Below are positions 27,613 to 35,412 of a stretch of 64,000 nt of DNA, in pieces. The notes beneath the pieces were generated by a model. It was not told the DNA's origin. It saw only the letters and a program-made list of their open reading frames with translations, and searched no databases. Numbering within the stretch: position 1 is the first letter of the stretch; every line of letters starts with the position of its first letter. Position numbers and translations under genes: made by a program. The DNA is from Bordetella flabilis (lineage in GTDB: Bacteria > Pseudomonadota > Gammaproteobacteria > Burkholderiales > Burkholderiaceae_B), in NCBI RefSeq assembly GCF_001676725.1, contig NZ_CP016172.1, forward strand, positions 1,922,001-1,986,000, written 5' to 3'.

Positions 27613-28239
27613 TCAGGCGCGCGGCCAGCGCGAGTGGGGCATGGCGGTTCGCTCGCCGGCGGGCGCCGCAGCTTGCGCGCGTTGCGCTTTCAATCCGCGT
27701 ACCAATTCCTCCAGGTACGGCAGCGCCGCCAGCAGCAGCGCGGCCGCAAGGACGACGGCGACGTAGGCGGACGGCAGCGGCTCGGATTTCAAGCTCAGGG
27801 ACCAGCGCGCCGGCTCATTGCCCAGGCCGAACAGCGCCAGGAACTGCGGCCAATGCAGGACGGTCACCAGTATCCCGGCCACCAGCGGCATCAATTCCAG
27901 GAAGCTGTGTACATGCTGCTCGATCGGCGGCACGCGGCGGTGCCGGGTCGCATAGCTGACATCCCAAAGCGCCGTGGCCTCGTGCATCACGAAGGCGACG
28001 ATCATGACAAGAAAGATCAGCGCGTTGATTTCCAGGAAGAGGCAGGCCAGCAGCGGAATGCCGATTTCGCCGAACATCAGCAGGTGCAGCAAGGATTCCT
28101 TCGGGCCGGCCGTATGCGAAATATCGTTGCGCCGATGGCAGACGTAATCCGCCGTGCCGGCGAGGATCCAGACCGGCATGACGAAGTACATCAGGATTCG
28201 TAGCGCAGCCTCGCTGGCGGCCAGGGTGTCGCTGTCCAT
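27613..28239 (-). CDS. Conserved hypothetical integral membrane protein
   Basis: 208 residues with about five hydrophobic helices (MYFVMPVWILAGTADYV; LLHLLMFGEIGIPLLACLFL; ALIFLVMIVAFVMHEATALW; ELMPLVAGILVTVLHW; AYVAVVLAAALLLAALPYL). Polar signatures are YVCHRRNDI and HEATALWDVSYATRHR, with several His that might bind metal. I start at ATG 28239. No family name or function recognised. Confidence 0.7.
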   Translation of the reverse strand: MDSDTLAASEAALRILMYFVMPVWILAGTADYVCHRRNDISHTAGPKESLLHLLMFGEIGIPLLACLFLEINALIFLVMIVAFVMHEATALWDVSYATRHRRVPPIEQHVHSFLELMPLVAGILVTVLHWPQFLALFGLGNEPARWSLSLKSEPLPSAYVAVVLAAALLLAALPYLEELVRGLKAQRAQAAAPAGERTAMPHSRWPRA

Positions 28240-28393
28240 GAGGGCTCCGTATTGGGCTGGGTACGTTGCCGTGTCGCGAATACGCAGGGGCGCACGGTTT
28301 CGCGAACCGGCTCGCGGTTGCGCACAGCACATCCCATGCCGATGGCCGTGTCGGTCTGGTGTCGCCGGGAGATGGGGGCGCGGATATCGCCGT

Positions 28394-28900
28394 TCAGGCG
28401 TGACCGCCGCCGCGCCATTCCTGGTACAGGGTTGCCATTCTCTCCAAGGCATACACGGCGGCCGCCTTGCGTATTCCGTGGCGTCCTCCGTCGAACCGGC
28501 GCGTTTCCGTGTAAAGGGTTGGCGCCGCGTCCGCGTCGCCCGCCTTGAAGGCCCAGGCAAAGCATTGCGTTCCGGCCGGCAATTCGTCGTCGCTGTCGTC
28601 GGCCAGTCCTGTATTGGCGATGGCGACATTGGCGGGGCTGCGATGCGCCGCACCCAACGCCATTTCCCGTGCGACCGCCTCGCTGGTCAGGTTGTGTGTA
28701 TCCAGCGTGCGCTGCGATACCCCCACGCAGCGTCGTTTGGCTTCAGGCGAATACACCACGAAGGCGCAGTCCAGCAGCGCCCCGGCGCCGGGTATGTCGG
28801 CCAGCGTACTGGCGATCAGGCCCGCGGTGCACGATTCCGCCGTCACTAGCTTCAGGCCCTTGTCGCGCATGAAGATGGCCACGCGTTCGATGCTGTTCAT
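28394..28900 (-). CDS. CinA C-terminal-type (PncC-like) amidohydrolase
   Basis: 168 residues consisting only of a CinA C-terminal domain: VTAESCTAGLIASTLADIPG with the nucleophile Ser region, then FVVYSPEAKRRCVGV. PncC deamidates NMN in pyridine nucleotide recycling. The usual TGIAGP loop reads TGLADDSDDE, so substrate preference may differ. Start ATG 28900 (MNSIERVA). It is divergent from the DUF421 gene. Confidence 0.8.
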   Translation of the reverse strand: MNSIERVAIFMRDKGLKLVTAESCTAGLIASTLADIPGAGALLDCAFVVYSPEAKRRCVGVSQRTLDTHNLTSEAVAREMALGAAHRSPANVAIANTGLADDSDDELPAGTQCFAWAFKAGDADAAPTLYTETRRFDGGRHGIRKAAAVYALERMATLYQEWRGGGHA

Positions 28901-29049
28901 GGTCTTCCCTCCGGGAGCCGAATAGCAATCCCTGGTCCCGGGAGCATGGCTTGCTATGGAAGGGCAGGACGGCACCGCCGGGGCGCACCGGACCACCGAT
29001 GGTCCCACGGCGCGCGTTTCAGCAGCTGCCCGGGCCGAGGAGGACGGAA

Positions 29050-29541
29050 ATGGACATTCAATGGGACGAGATATTCAGGTTCAGCATGTCACCCGTGGAG
29101 ATGATCATCCGGGGCAGCCTGACCTATTGGTTCATCTTCATCCTTCTGCGCATCGCGGGCAGGCGCGACATCGGTTCTCTCGGCATCGCCGATCTGCTGG
29201 TCGTCGTGCTCATCTCCGACGCCGCGCAGAACGCCATGGCCGGCGAGTACAAGTCGGTGCCGGACGGCATGGTACTGATCTCGACCATCATCTTCTGGAC
29301 AGTCTTCATCGACCGCCTGGCATACTACTGTCCGTCCGTACGCCCTTTGCTGCAGCCGCCAAAGCTCTGCGTCATCAAGGACGGGCGACTGCAGCGCCGC
29401 GCCATGCGGCGCGAGAGCCTCACAGTGGACGAGCTCGAAAGCGAACTGCGCCAGAAAGGCGTCTCTGAAATCTCCGCGGTCCGGCGCGCGTACATTGAGC
29501 CTGACGGCTCCATCAGCGTGATCCAGCGAGAGGCGTCCTGA
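29050..29541 (+). CDS. DUF421 (YetF-like) membrane protein
   Basis: 163 residues. Three N-terminal TM helices (IIRGSLTYWFIFILLRIAG; IGIADLLVVVLISDAAQNAM; MVLISTIIFWTVFIDRLAYY) are followed by the cytoplasmic DUF421 domain (PKLCVIKDGRL; MRRESLTVDELESELRQKGV; AYIEPDGSISVI). A GAGGAGG SD fixes ATG 29050. Function unknown. The last 29 bases overlap the end of the convergent recQ. Confidence 0.88.
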   Translation: MDIQWDEIFRFSMSPVEMIIRGSLTYWFIFILLRIAGRRDIGSLGIADLLVVVLISDAAQNAMAGEYKSVPDGMVLISTIIFWTVFIDRLAYYCPSVRPLLQPPKLCVIKDGRLQRRAMRRESLTVDELESELRQKGVSEISAVRRAYIEPDGSISVIQREAS

Positions 29542-31318
29542 GGCGTGTCTCCGTTTGCAGCGGCTGCGCTTCGGGCGCAGCCGGCAAGGGCGGCTTCCGC
29601 TTCAGGCGGCGCACATAACCCGGCAGGAAGCGGCGCAGGTCGCCATTCGGAAAGCGGATGTCGACGCGTTCGCGCGTGACGGCCTCGACCACTCCCGCGC
29701 CGTAGCGGCGCACGCGGACCCCGTCGCCGACATGGAGTACGGCTACGCTGCGCTGGGGTTGCTCGTTTTCCGGCAAGTCGCCCGCTTGTGCGGCCGACTC
29801 AGCGGCCAAGACCAGTTTGCAACTATCGCAGGTATCGCATCGTTCCCAGGGCGGGGCCTCGCCGAAATGGTCCAGCAGCATGCGCCAGCGGCAGCGGCCG
29901 CTGCGTGCGTAGGCGACCATGGCCTCCAGGGTTTGCCGGTCGCCTTCGGCGCGTTCCCGATAGGCGCGGGCAGCCGCCGCGACCCGCCGTGCCTGGTCCT
30001 TGGTCGCGTCGCTGGGCTCCAACAGACTTATGGTGTCGCCGTGCGCCGGGCTGGCCGCGCCCTCGGCATGTCGGGCAACGATGCCGCCATCCTGGAGCAG
30101 CTTCAGGCCGACCTGGAGTTTGCGCAGGCCGGTGTCGGCCATTGCCTCGCGCAGCGCCGCGAACGATAGCGGGGCGGGAGCCGCCGCGAGGGTGCGGACC
30201 AGCCGCTGCAGCATTTCTTCGCTGGGATAGCGGTTTGCCAGAAAGAACTGCTGCACGCGCTTGTCCTTTTCTTCATGGACCAGGACGCAACGCGCCGCCT
30301 TGCCGTCGCGTCCCGCCCGGCCGGATTCCTGGTAGTAGGCGTCCAGGCTGCCGGGCAGCTGCGCATGCACGACCAGCCGCACGTCGGGCTTGTCGATGCC
30401 CATGCCGAAGGCATCGGTAGCCACCATAACGCGGACGCTGCCTTCCATGAAGCCATCCTGCGCCTGCGTGCGGCGTCGCGAGGGCAGGCGGCCATGGTAA
30501 AGCTCGACGTTCTCGCCAGCCTCCTTGAGCATTTCGTACAGGGCTTCCGCTTCTTTGACCGTGGCGGTGTAGACGATCGCCGATCCGGGCGTCCCGGCCA
30601 CGAGCTCCAGCACGGCGGCCTGCTTGCTTTCCTCGCCGGCGACCTGCCGTACCTCGTAATGCAGGTTGTCGCGATACACGCCCACCTTTACTACGCAGGC
30701 GGCGCGCAGGTCCAGCGACGCGGCGATATCCTGGATGACCTCGTCCGTCGCGGTGGCTGTCATCGCCAGCACCGGCGGAGATCCCAGGGCGCGCACGACG
30801 CCAGGGATTTCAAGATACGCCGGCCGGAAATCGTGGCCCCATTGCGAAATGCAATGCGCCTCGTCCACCACGAACAGCGATACGGATTGGCGTTGCAGCC
30901 AGTGGATGAACTCGCGGTCCGCCAGCCGCTCCGGCGTTGCAAGCAGGATGGGATGGCGGTGGCGCGCCGCGTCGCGCCGGTAGCGTGCCTGATCGGCTTC
31001 CGGCGTCGCGCTGTTGAAGACGGCGGCGTCCACGCCCAGTTCGGCCAGCTTCTCGTCCTGGTCCTTCATCAACGCGATGAGCGGAGAAACGACGACCGTC
31101 AGCCCGGGCAGGCACAGTGCCGGAACCTGATAGCACAGCGACTTGCCGCTGGCTGTGGGCATGACGGCGATGGTGTCGTTGCCGCGCAGGACGCTGGCCA
31201 TGACCTCGGCCTGGCCCGGGCGCAAAGTACGGATGCCGAACTGCTCGCGCAGGATGCGCCGGGCCTGCGCGGGGATGCCGTCCCGACTTGCCGCTGCCTT
31301 ACTCTTCTGCACCGGCAT
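29513..31318 (-). CDS. recQ: ATP-dependent DNA helicase RecQ, without HRDC domain
   Basis: 601 residues. Helicase core: PTASGKS (Walker A, about 54-60), VVDEAHCISQWGHDFRPAY (DEAH and aromatic-rich loop), ATATD, and motif VI QESGRAGRDG. The RecQ-Ct zinc site is present (RCRWRMLLDHFGE...CDTCDSC). The HRDC domain typical of E. coli RecQ is missing; instead the last ~75 residues hold a small beta-rich segment (HVGDGVRVRRYGAGVVEAVT; FPNGDLRRFLPGYVRRL) like an SH3/Tudor-type fold and a Pro-rich tail. Its start overlaps the upstream hypothetical gene by 20 bases. Confidence 0.94.
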   Translation of the reverse strand: MPVQKSKAAASRDGIPAQARRILREQFGIRTLRPGQAEVMASVLRGNDTIAVMPTASGKSLCYQVPALCLPGLTVVVSPLIALMKDQDEKLAELGVDAAVFNSATPEADQARYRRDAARHRHPILLATPERLADREFIHWLQRQSVSLFVVDEAHCISQWGHDFRPAYLEIPGVVRALGSPPVLAMTATATDEVIQDIAASLDLRAACVVKVGVYRDNLHYEVRQVAGEESKQAAVLELVAGTPGSAIVYTATVKEAEALYEMLKEAGENVELYHGRLPSRRRTQAQDGFMEGSVRVMVATDAFGMGIDKPDVRLVVHAQLPGSLDAYYQESGRAGRDGKAARCVLVHEEKDKRVQQFFLANRYPSEEMLQRLVRTLAAAPAPLSFAALREAMADTGLRKLQVGLKLLQDGGIVARHAEGAASPAHGDTISLLEPSDATKDQARRVAAAARAYRERAEGDRQTLEAMVAYARSGRCRWRMLLDHFGEAPPWERCDTCDSCKLVLAAESAAQAGDLPENEQPQRSVAVLHVGDGVRVRRYGAGVVEAVTRERVDIRFPNGDLRRFLPGYVRRLKRKPPLPAAPEAQPLQTETRLRTPLAGSR

Positions 31319-31736
31319 AGCTCGCGTCGGCCATATTGATCAAGCGCGGTTGCGCCTCGCGTGCACGCTGGACCGCCGCGCGCAGCGTGCGGGGCAGGGA
31401 ATAGGCCGGGCCGACGGTCGCGACACGGGTGCTGGGCATTGCGGTATTCATGGGCCGTGTCGCAGCGGGCACGGCCGTCGTCGCGCCTTGCGGCGTGCCG
31501 GCCTTGTCCGCTCCCTTTCCGCCCGGGGCTGTGGCGGCGCTACGCGAGCGCTTGGGCAAGCGGTCTACAGCTTCGGGCATCGCATCGTCGTCGCCAATCC
31601 GATGGATCAGTACACCCGGGGCCGTGGCCACCAAAGTGCTGTTCCTCTCACGCTTGGGCGTTGCTTCGCGCGCCGTGCGCGGTCCGCGCTCGGCCAAGGC
31701 TGCGTTGCCGGTCTCGTGCTTTGCTAGCTCATTCAT
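31299..31736 (-). CDS. Hypothetical low-complexity protein upstream of recQ
   Basis: 145 residues rich in Ala, Thr, Pro, Arg and Lys, with no recognised domain; likely disordered apart from a short C-terminal stretch (SLPRTLRAAVQRAREAQPRL). An AGGAG SD six bases before ATG 31736 and the 20-base overlap with the recQ start support translation and coupling to recQ. It could be a spurious frame in GC-rich DNA. Confidence 0.5.
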   Translation of the reverse strand: MNELAKHETGNAALAERGPRTAREATPKRERNSTLVATAPGVLIHRIGDDDAMPEAVDRLPKRSRSAATAPGGKGADKAGTPQGATTAVPAATRPMNTAMPSTRVATVGPAYSLPRTLRAAVQRAREAQPRLINMADASYAGAEE

Positions 31737-31953
31737 TCCAGGCTCCTGTCGCGTCGATGAGCGGATTGGCAGCCGGCCGGGACGCGCTGCGGCGACAGGG
31801 TCCCGGCACCTGCATCCTGGGGAAAAGGCAGGGTGCGGCGCTGCACGGACAGCCTAAGCAAGTTTCCGGCCCGGCCCGGCCGGCACGTCGCTTCGGGCCG
31901 GGACGTCCATGGGCGGCGCGTCCGAGGCGATCCCGCCGTGCCTGATATCGGGC

Positions 31954-32838
31954 TTACGTAGCTAGGTGTTCGATGAGCAGTTGCGCGACCCGGCTGGCCA
32001 ATGCGTCATCCTGGCCTTGTCCGTTCCCCGACAGCAAATGGAATTGCGCATCCGGCAGCTTGGGGAGGCCGTGCGGGGACGCGAGCGCGGCAAGCCCGGT
32101 TCCCATGGCGGACTCGTTGAGGCACGCGATGCCCAAACCCGCGGAAAGCGCCGCCTGCAAGCCGGCGACGCCGGACGCCTCATGCACCACGGAATAAGGA
32201 ATAGACCGCCGCTTCAGCAACCCCACGACGAAGCGGTGAACCGAACAGCTGTCGGGCAGCGCCAGCAGCCGCAGGGGCGTGGATCGTGGCCGGCGCATGC
32301 CAGGCGCGCCCACCCAATGCAGGCGCTCCCGGCGCAGCGGCCGGGCGCTGCCGGGGACCGCTTTCTTCGTTGCCGGCTTCGGCCCGCTTATGCGCATGCT
32401 GAGGCCGATATCGATCTCGCCGCTTGCAAAGGCTTGCTCCACTTCGTCGCTCTTGCGGATGCGAACGCGCAGGCGCAGGCGTGGGTAGTGTTCGCCCAGG
32501 CGTGCCAGCAACACGGCCAGGTCAGCCGGGCGAAAGTAGTCCGTGACATCGATACGCAGCTCCCCGGCCAGTGGCTGTCCCTGCACATCGCGCCAGGCTT
32601 CCTCGCTCATCGCCAGCAGGCGGCGGGCATGCGCCAGCAGGCGTTCACCGGCCGGCGTGGCGCGCACGCCTGCCTTGCTCCGGTGCAACAGGGCCTGGCC
32701 GCAGCGCTCTTCCAGCTTGCGCAATTGTTCGCTGGCCGCCGATTGAGACAGGAAGGCGCGCGGCGCGCCCGCGGTCAACGACCCCGCATCCATCACGGTG
32801 ACGAAGATGCGGAGTTGGTGCAAGTCGAATCCCTTCAT
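31954..32838 (-). CDS. LysR family transcriptional regulator
   Basis: 294 residues. N-terminal LysR HTH (MKGFDLHQLRIFVTVMDAGS; SQSAASEQLRKLEERCGQAL) and a periplasmic-binding-like effector domain. GGGAGG precedes ATG 32838. It is divergent from the tautomerase gene across 187 bases; a perfect TATAAT for the minus strand (32904-32899) lies there, without a clear -35. The tautomerase is its probable target. Confidence 0.92.
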   Translation of the reverse strand: MKGFDLHQLRIFVTVMDAGSLTAGAPRAFLSQSAASEQLRKLEERCGQALLHRSKAGVRATPAGERLLAHARRLLAMSEEAWRDVQGQPLAGELRIDVTDYFRPADLAVLLARLGEHYPRLRLRVRIRKSDEVEQAFASGEIDIGLSMRISGPKPATKKAVPGSARPLRRERLHWVGAPGMRRPRSTPLRLLALPDSCSVHRFVVGLLKRRSIPYSVVHEASGVAGLQAALSAGLGIACLNESAMGTGLAALASPHGLPKLPDAQFHLLSGNGQGQDDALASRVAQLLIEHLAT

Positions 32839-33025
32839 GTCCGTCCTCCCGCGCATTGCGCCGGCCCATGCCATTCATCGGTTTTTCCGTTGGATATGAT
32901 TATAACTTCCGGCTTTTCCGGCATGGAGCGATAGCCGACAATGCCCTTAGCCCTTGACCCCAGCGGAACTGGCAACCGCGTCCAGCCCGGGATAAACCGG
33001 CGGCGTTTCTACAGGAGCCATCTCC

Positions 33026-33418
33026 ATGCCTCACATCGTCATTCATCTATCCGGCAACAACGATCTTGCGCTGGCCCGCCGGGCAAGCCAGGTGGTCGCG
33101 GACCTGACGTCCAATGTCCTCGGCAAGAAGCGCGAGGTCATCGCCACCACGGTGCAATTCATTCCGGCGGACCAGTGGTTCATCGGCGGCCGGTCGTTGG
33201 CGGAACAGGGGCGTAGCGCCTTTCACCTGGACATCAGCATCACGGACGAGACCAATACCAAGGGCGAAAAAGCACAGTACCTGCGGCAGGTGTATGAAGC
33301 ATTCGCCGCATTGCGCCCGGACCTGCACGAGGTTTCGTATGTGCATCTGATCGACGCGCGCGCCGCCGCATACGGATACGGTGGGCGCACCCAGGAGTAT
33401 CGGCATCAACACGCCTAG
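33026..33418 (+). CDS. Tautomerase family protein (4-oxalocrotonate tautomerase-like)
   Basis: 130 residues starting MPHIVIHLSGNNDLALARRA. Pro-2, the catalytic base of the tautomerase superfamily once Met is removed, is present. The length is nearer to the CHMI / fused-tautomerase group than to the 62-residue 4-OT. The substrate is unknown; an aromatic meta-cleavage-type keto-enol acid is possible. AGGAG precedes the start. Confidence 0.8.
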   Translation: MPHIVIHLSGNNDLALARRASQVVADLTSNVLGKKREVIATTVQFIPADQWFIGGRSLAEQGRSAFHLDISITDETNTKGEKAQYLRQVYEAFAALRPDLHEVSYVHLIDARAAAYGYGGRTQEYRHQHA

Positions 33419-33518
33419 ATATGCATGATCCTGGACGCCTGGTACGCGGGTTTGGACGCCCGGTGGACGAACTCCTGCGCATGCGCCCGCCGAAAAGGCG
33501 TTTCCAGCACGCGGAATG

Positions 33519-33547
33519 AAAAAGGGCGACCCGCAGGGTCGCCCTTT
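33519..33547 (-). terminator. Terminator of tRNA-Thr
   Basis: AAAGGGCGACCC - 3-base loop - GGGTCGCCCTTT, a perfect 12-bp stem. On the minus strand it is followed by a short T-run (33523-33519), 13 bases past the tRNA. Confidence 0.9.
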
Positions 33548-33559
33548 ATTCGCTGAAGC

Positions 33560-33635
33560 TGGTGCCGGCAATAGGAGTCGAACCTACGACCTTCGCATTA
33601 CGAATGCGCTGCTCTACCAACTGAGCTATGCCGGC
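33560..33635 (-). tRNA. tRNA-Thr (anticodon CGT)
   Basis: 76 nt including an encoded CCA. Acceptor GCCGGCA/TGCCGGC, D-arm GCTC...GAGC, anticodon loop TTCGTAA giving CGT (reads ACG), T-loop TTCGACT. A clean cloverleaf with its own terminator. Confidence 0.96.
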
Positions 33636-33889
33636 TGAAGAGGTACCGCCACAGGGTACCCGCAGTACCAAGCCACCAAGCGCCTTGCCTTGAGCAGACC
33701 GCTTGGGACACTGCTTTCCCCGGGGCCTGTCCCGGAAAAGACCGAGATGATATCAGAGTTTTTGGCGCTCGCGAAACGCCCGAGGCTGGCAACAGCAACG
33801 CCGCCGTTCCATAGGCGGCACCGTAGATCCCATCAAGGCCGCCGGGACGATCGCCCCGCCGGGTTGGGGTTTGCCCTGATGTAGTCCCA

Positions 33890-33912
33890 GTGATATATCA
33901 GAGTATTATCAC
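33890..33912. promoter_or_regulatory. Candidate operator upstream of the GntR gene
   Basis: GTGATA (33890-33895) and TATCAC (33907-33912) form an inverted repeat with an 11-base spacer; within it TGATATATCA (33891-33900) is itself a perfect 10-base palindrome. A related TGATATCA occurs at 33748-33755. Placed 26-48 bases before the start at 33938, it suits autoregulation. Confidence 0.5.
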
Positions 33913-33937
33913 CTGGTTTTTACTGGTCCGCGCACCT

Positions 33938-34642
33938 ATGTCCCGCAGCCCTGCAACCTCCGCCATATCCGCGAGCACCGCCCTGGCCGTCCCGGCAGGA
34001 AAAGCTTCGTCCGGCGCCGCGTTGCGGGAGCTGGCGTATGCGGAGATCAAGCGGCGCATCATTTCCTGCGAGTTCCGGCCGGGTGAGGCGATCAACGAAT
34101 CCCAGGTAGGCGCCTTGCTCGGCCTGGGCCGGACGCCGGTGCACCAGGCCCTGCATCGTCTGGAAAGCGACGGGCTGGTTTCCATATTGCCGCGCAAGGG
34201 GGTGCTGGTCGCCCCGCTGTCGCTGAATGACGTGCTCGACATGATCGAAGTGCGGCTGACCAATGAGCTGCTGTGCGTGACGCTCGCGGTGGAGCGTGCG
34301 CACGCCAGCGACATCCAGGCCATGCGAGAGGTCGTGCAGCGTTCGGCGGCCTTGCTGGAACATCGCGACATCAACGGCCTCATGGCCCTGGACTTGAAGT
34401 TCCATACCGCCATCTCGGCCGCGTCCCGCAATCGCGTGTTGGCCGAGTTGCTGCGTGGGCTTCACGAGAAGCAGGCGCGCTTCTGGTTTCTTTCGCTGCA
34501 GGACCCTGTCCATCTCGCCAATGTCTACCACGAGCACATGGCGGTGCTGGACGCGCTGGAGCGCCGCGACATCCCGGGTGCGCGTGAAGCGATACGCGCC
34601 CATATCGACGAATTCCGCAAGAACATCATCCGCACCATCTGA
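33938..34642 (+). CDS. GntR family regulator, FadR/FCD type
   Basis: 234 residues. wHTH (AYAEIKRRIISCEFRPGEAI; VGALLGLGRTPVHQALHRLE; PRKGVLV) and an all-helical FCD domain with its metal-binding His/Asp pattern (LDLKFHTAISAASRN; EHMAVLDAL). I start at ATG 33938; a GTG at 33890 would place the start within the palindrome. It heads the DUF2848-amidase-MFS unit in the same direction (63-base gap). Confidence 0.9.
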   Translation: MSRSPATSAISASTALAVPAGKASSGAALRELAYAEIKRRIISCEFRPGEAINESQVGALLGLGRTPVHQALHRLESDGLVSILPRKGVLVAPLSLNDVLDMIEVRLTNELLCVTLAVERAHASDIQAMREVVQRSAALLEHRDINGLMALDLKFHTAISAASRNRVLAELLRGLHEKQARFWFLSLQDPVHLANVYHEHMAVLDALERRDIPGAREAIRAHIDEFRKNIIRTI

Positions 34643-34705
34643 ACCTGGGTGGCGCGGTCCTGACGTCGCGGCCTGCGGGTCGCATCAACCTTGTGCCTAT
34701 TTACT

Positions 34706-35383
34706 ATGCCGCAATTGCAATTCGATATCGCCGGACAGGGCGAACGCACCATTCTGATAGACCGCCTGGTCATCGCCGGCTGGGCCGGCCGCAATGCCGA
34801 GGCCGTGCAGCATCATATTCGTGAGCTTCAGGCCATAGGCGTGAAGCCGCCGTCCACCGTGCCATGCTATTACCCCTTGGCCGCCGCATTGTTGACGACC
34901 GATGCGGAAATCGAAGTGCCGCGTGCGGATTCGTCCGGCGAGGTCGAAGCGGTTCTGCTGTCCACTACCGATGGCCTGCTGGTCGGGATCGGGTCGGATC
35001 ACACCGATCGCAAGGTGGAAGCGTATGACGTGACGGTTTCCAAGCAGATGTGCGCCAAGCCGGTGAGCCGCACCCTGTGGCGTTTCGACGAGGTCGTGGA
35101 CCACTGGGACCAACTGGTGGCACGTGCCTGGCGCGTGCGCGGCGGTGTCCGCGAGCTGTACCAGGAAGGCCCCATGACGACCTTGCGTGATCCACGCGAA
35201 CTGGCTGACAAGTATGCCGGCGCCAGCGGTTTGCCGGCCGGGACCGTCATGTTCTGCGGCACGCAGACGGTACTGGGCGAACTCGGCTATGGCGACGCCT
35301 TCGAAGTCGAGCTGCACGACCCCGTGTTGAACCGTACTTTGCGCCACGCCTACCAGGTGCGTGTGCTTCCTGTCGATGATTGA
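34706..35383 (+). CDS. DUF2848 family protein
   Basis: 225 residues beginning MPQLQFDIAGQGERTILIDR. The features fit DUF2848, related in fold to fumarylacetoacetate hydrolase-like proteins: RLVIAGWAGRNAEAVQHHI; PPSTVPCYYPL; GSDHTDRKVEAYDVTVSKQM; a C-terminal GTVMFCGTQTVLGELGYGD. No biochemical function is established to my knowledge. It is 29 bases before the amidase, so a linked catabolic role is likely. Confidence 0.85.
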   Translation: MPQLQFDIAGQGERTILIDRLVIAGWAGRNAEAVQHHIRELQAIGVKPPSTVPCYYPLAAALLTTDAEIEVPRADSSGEVEAVLLSTTDGLLVGIGSDHTDRKVEAYDVTVSKQMCAKPVSRTLWRFDEVVDHWDQLVARAWRVRGGVRELYQEGPMTTLRDPRELADKYAGASGLPAGTVMFCGTQTVLGELGYGDAFEVELHDPVLNRTLRHAYQVRVLPVDD

Positions 35384-35412
35384 GCCGGCTACGCCGGAAA
35401 GGGACTTCATCC

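Noticed and set aside
33598..33798. 66-codon minus-strand frame
   Set aside because: Overlaps tRNA-Thr and its 5' flank; no SD.
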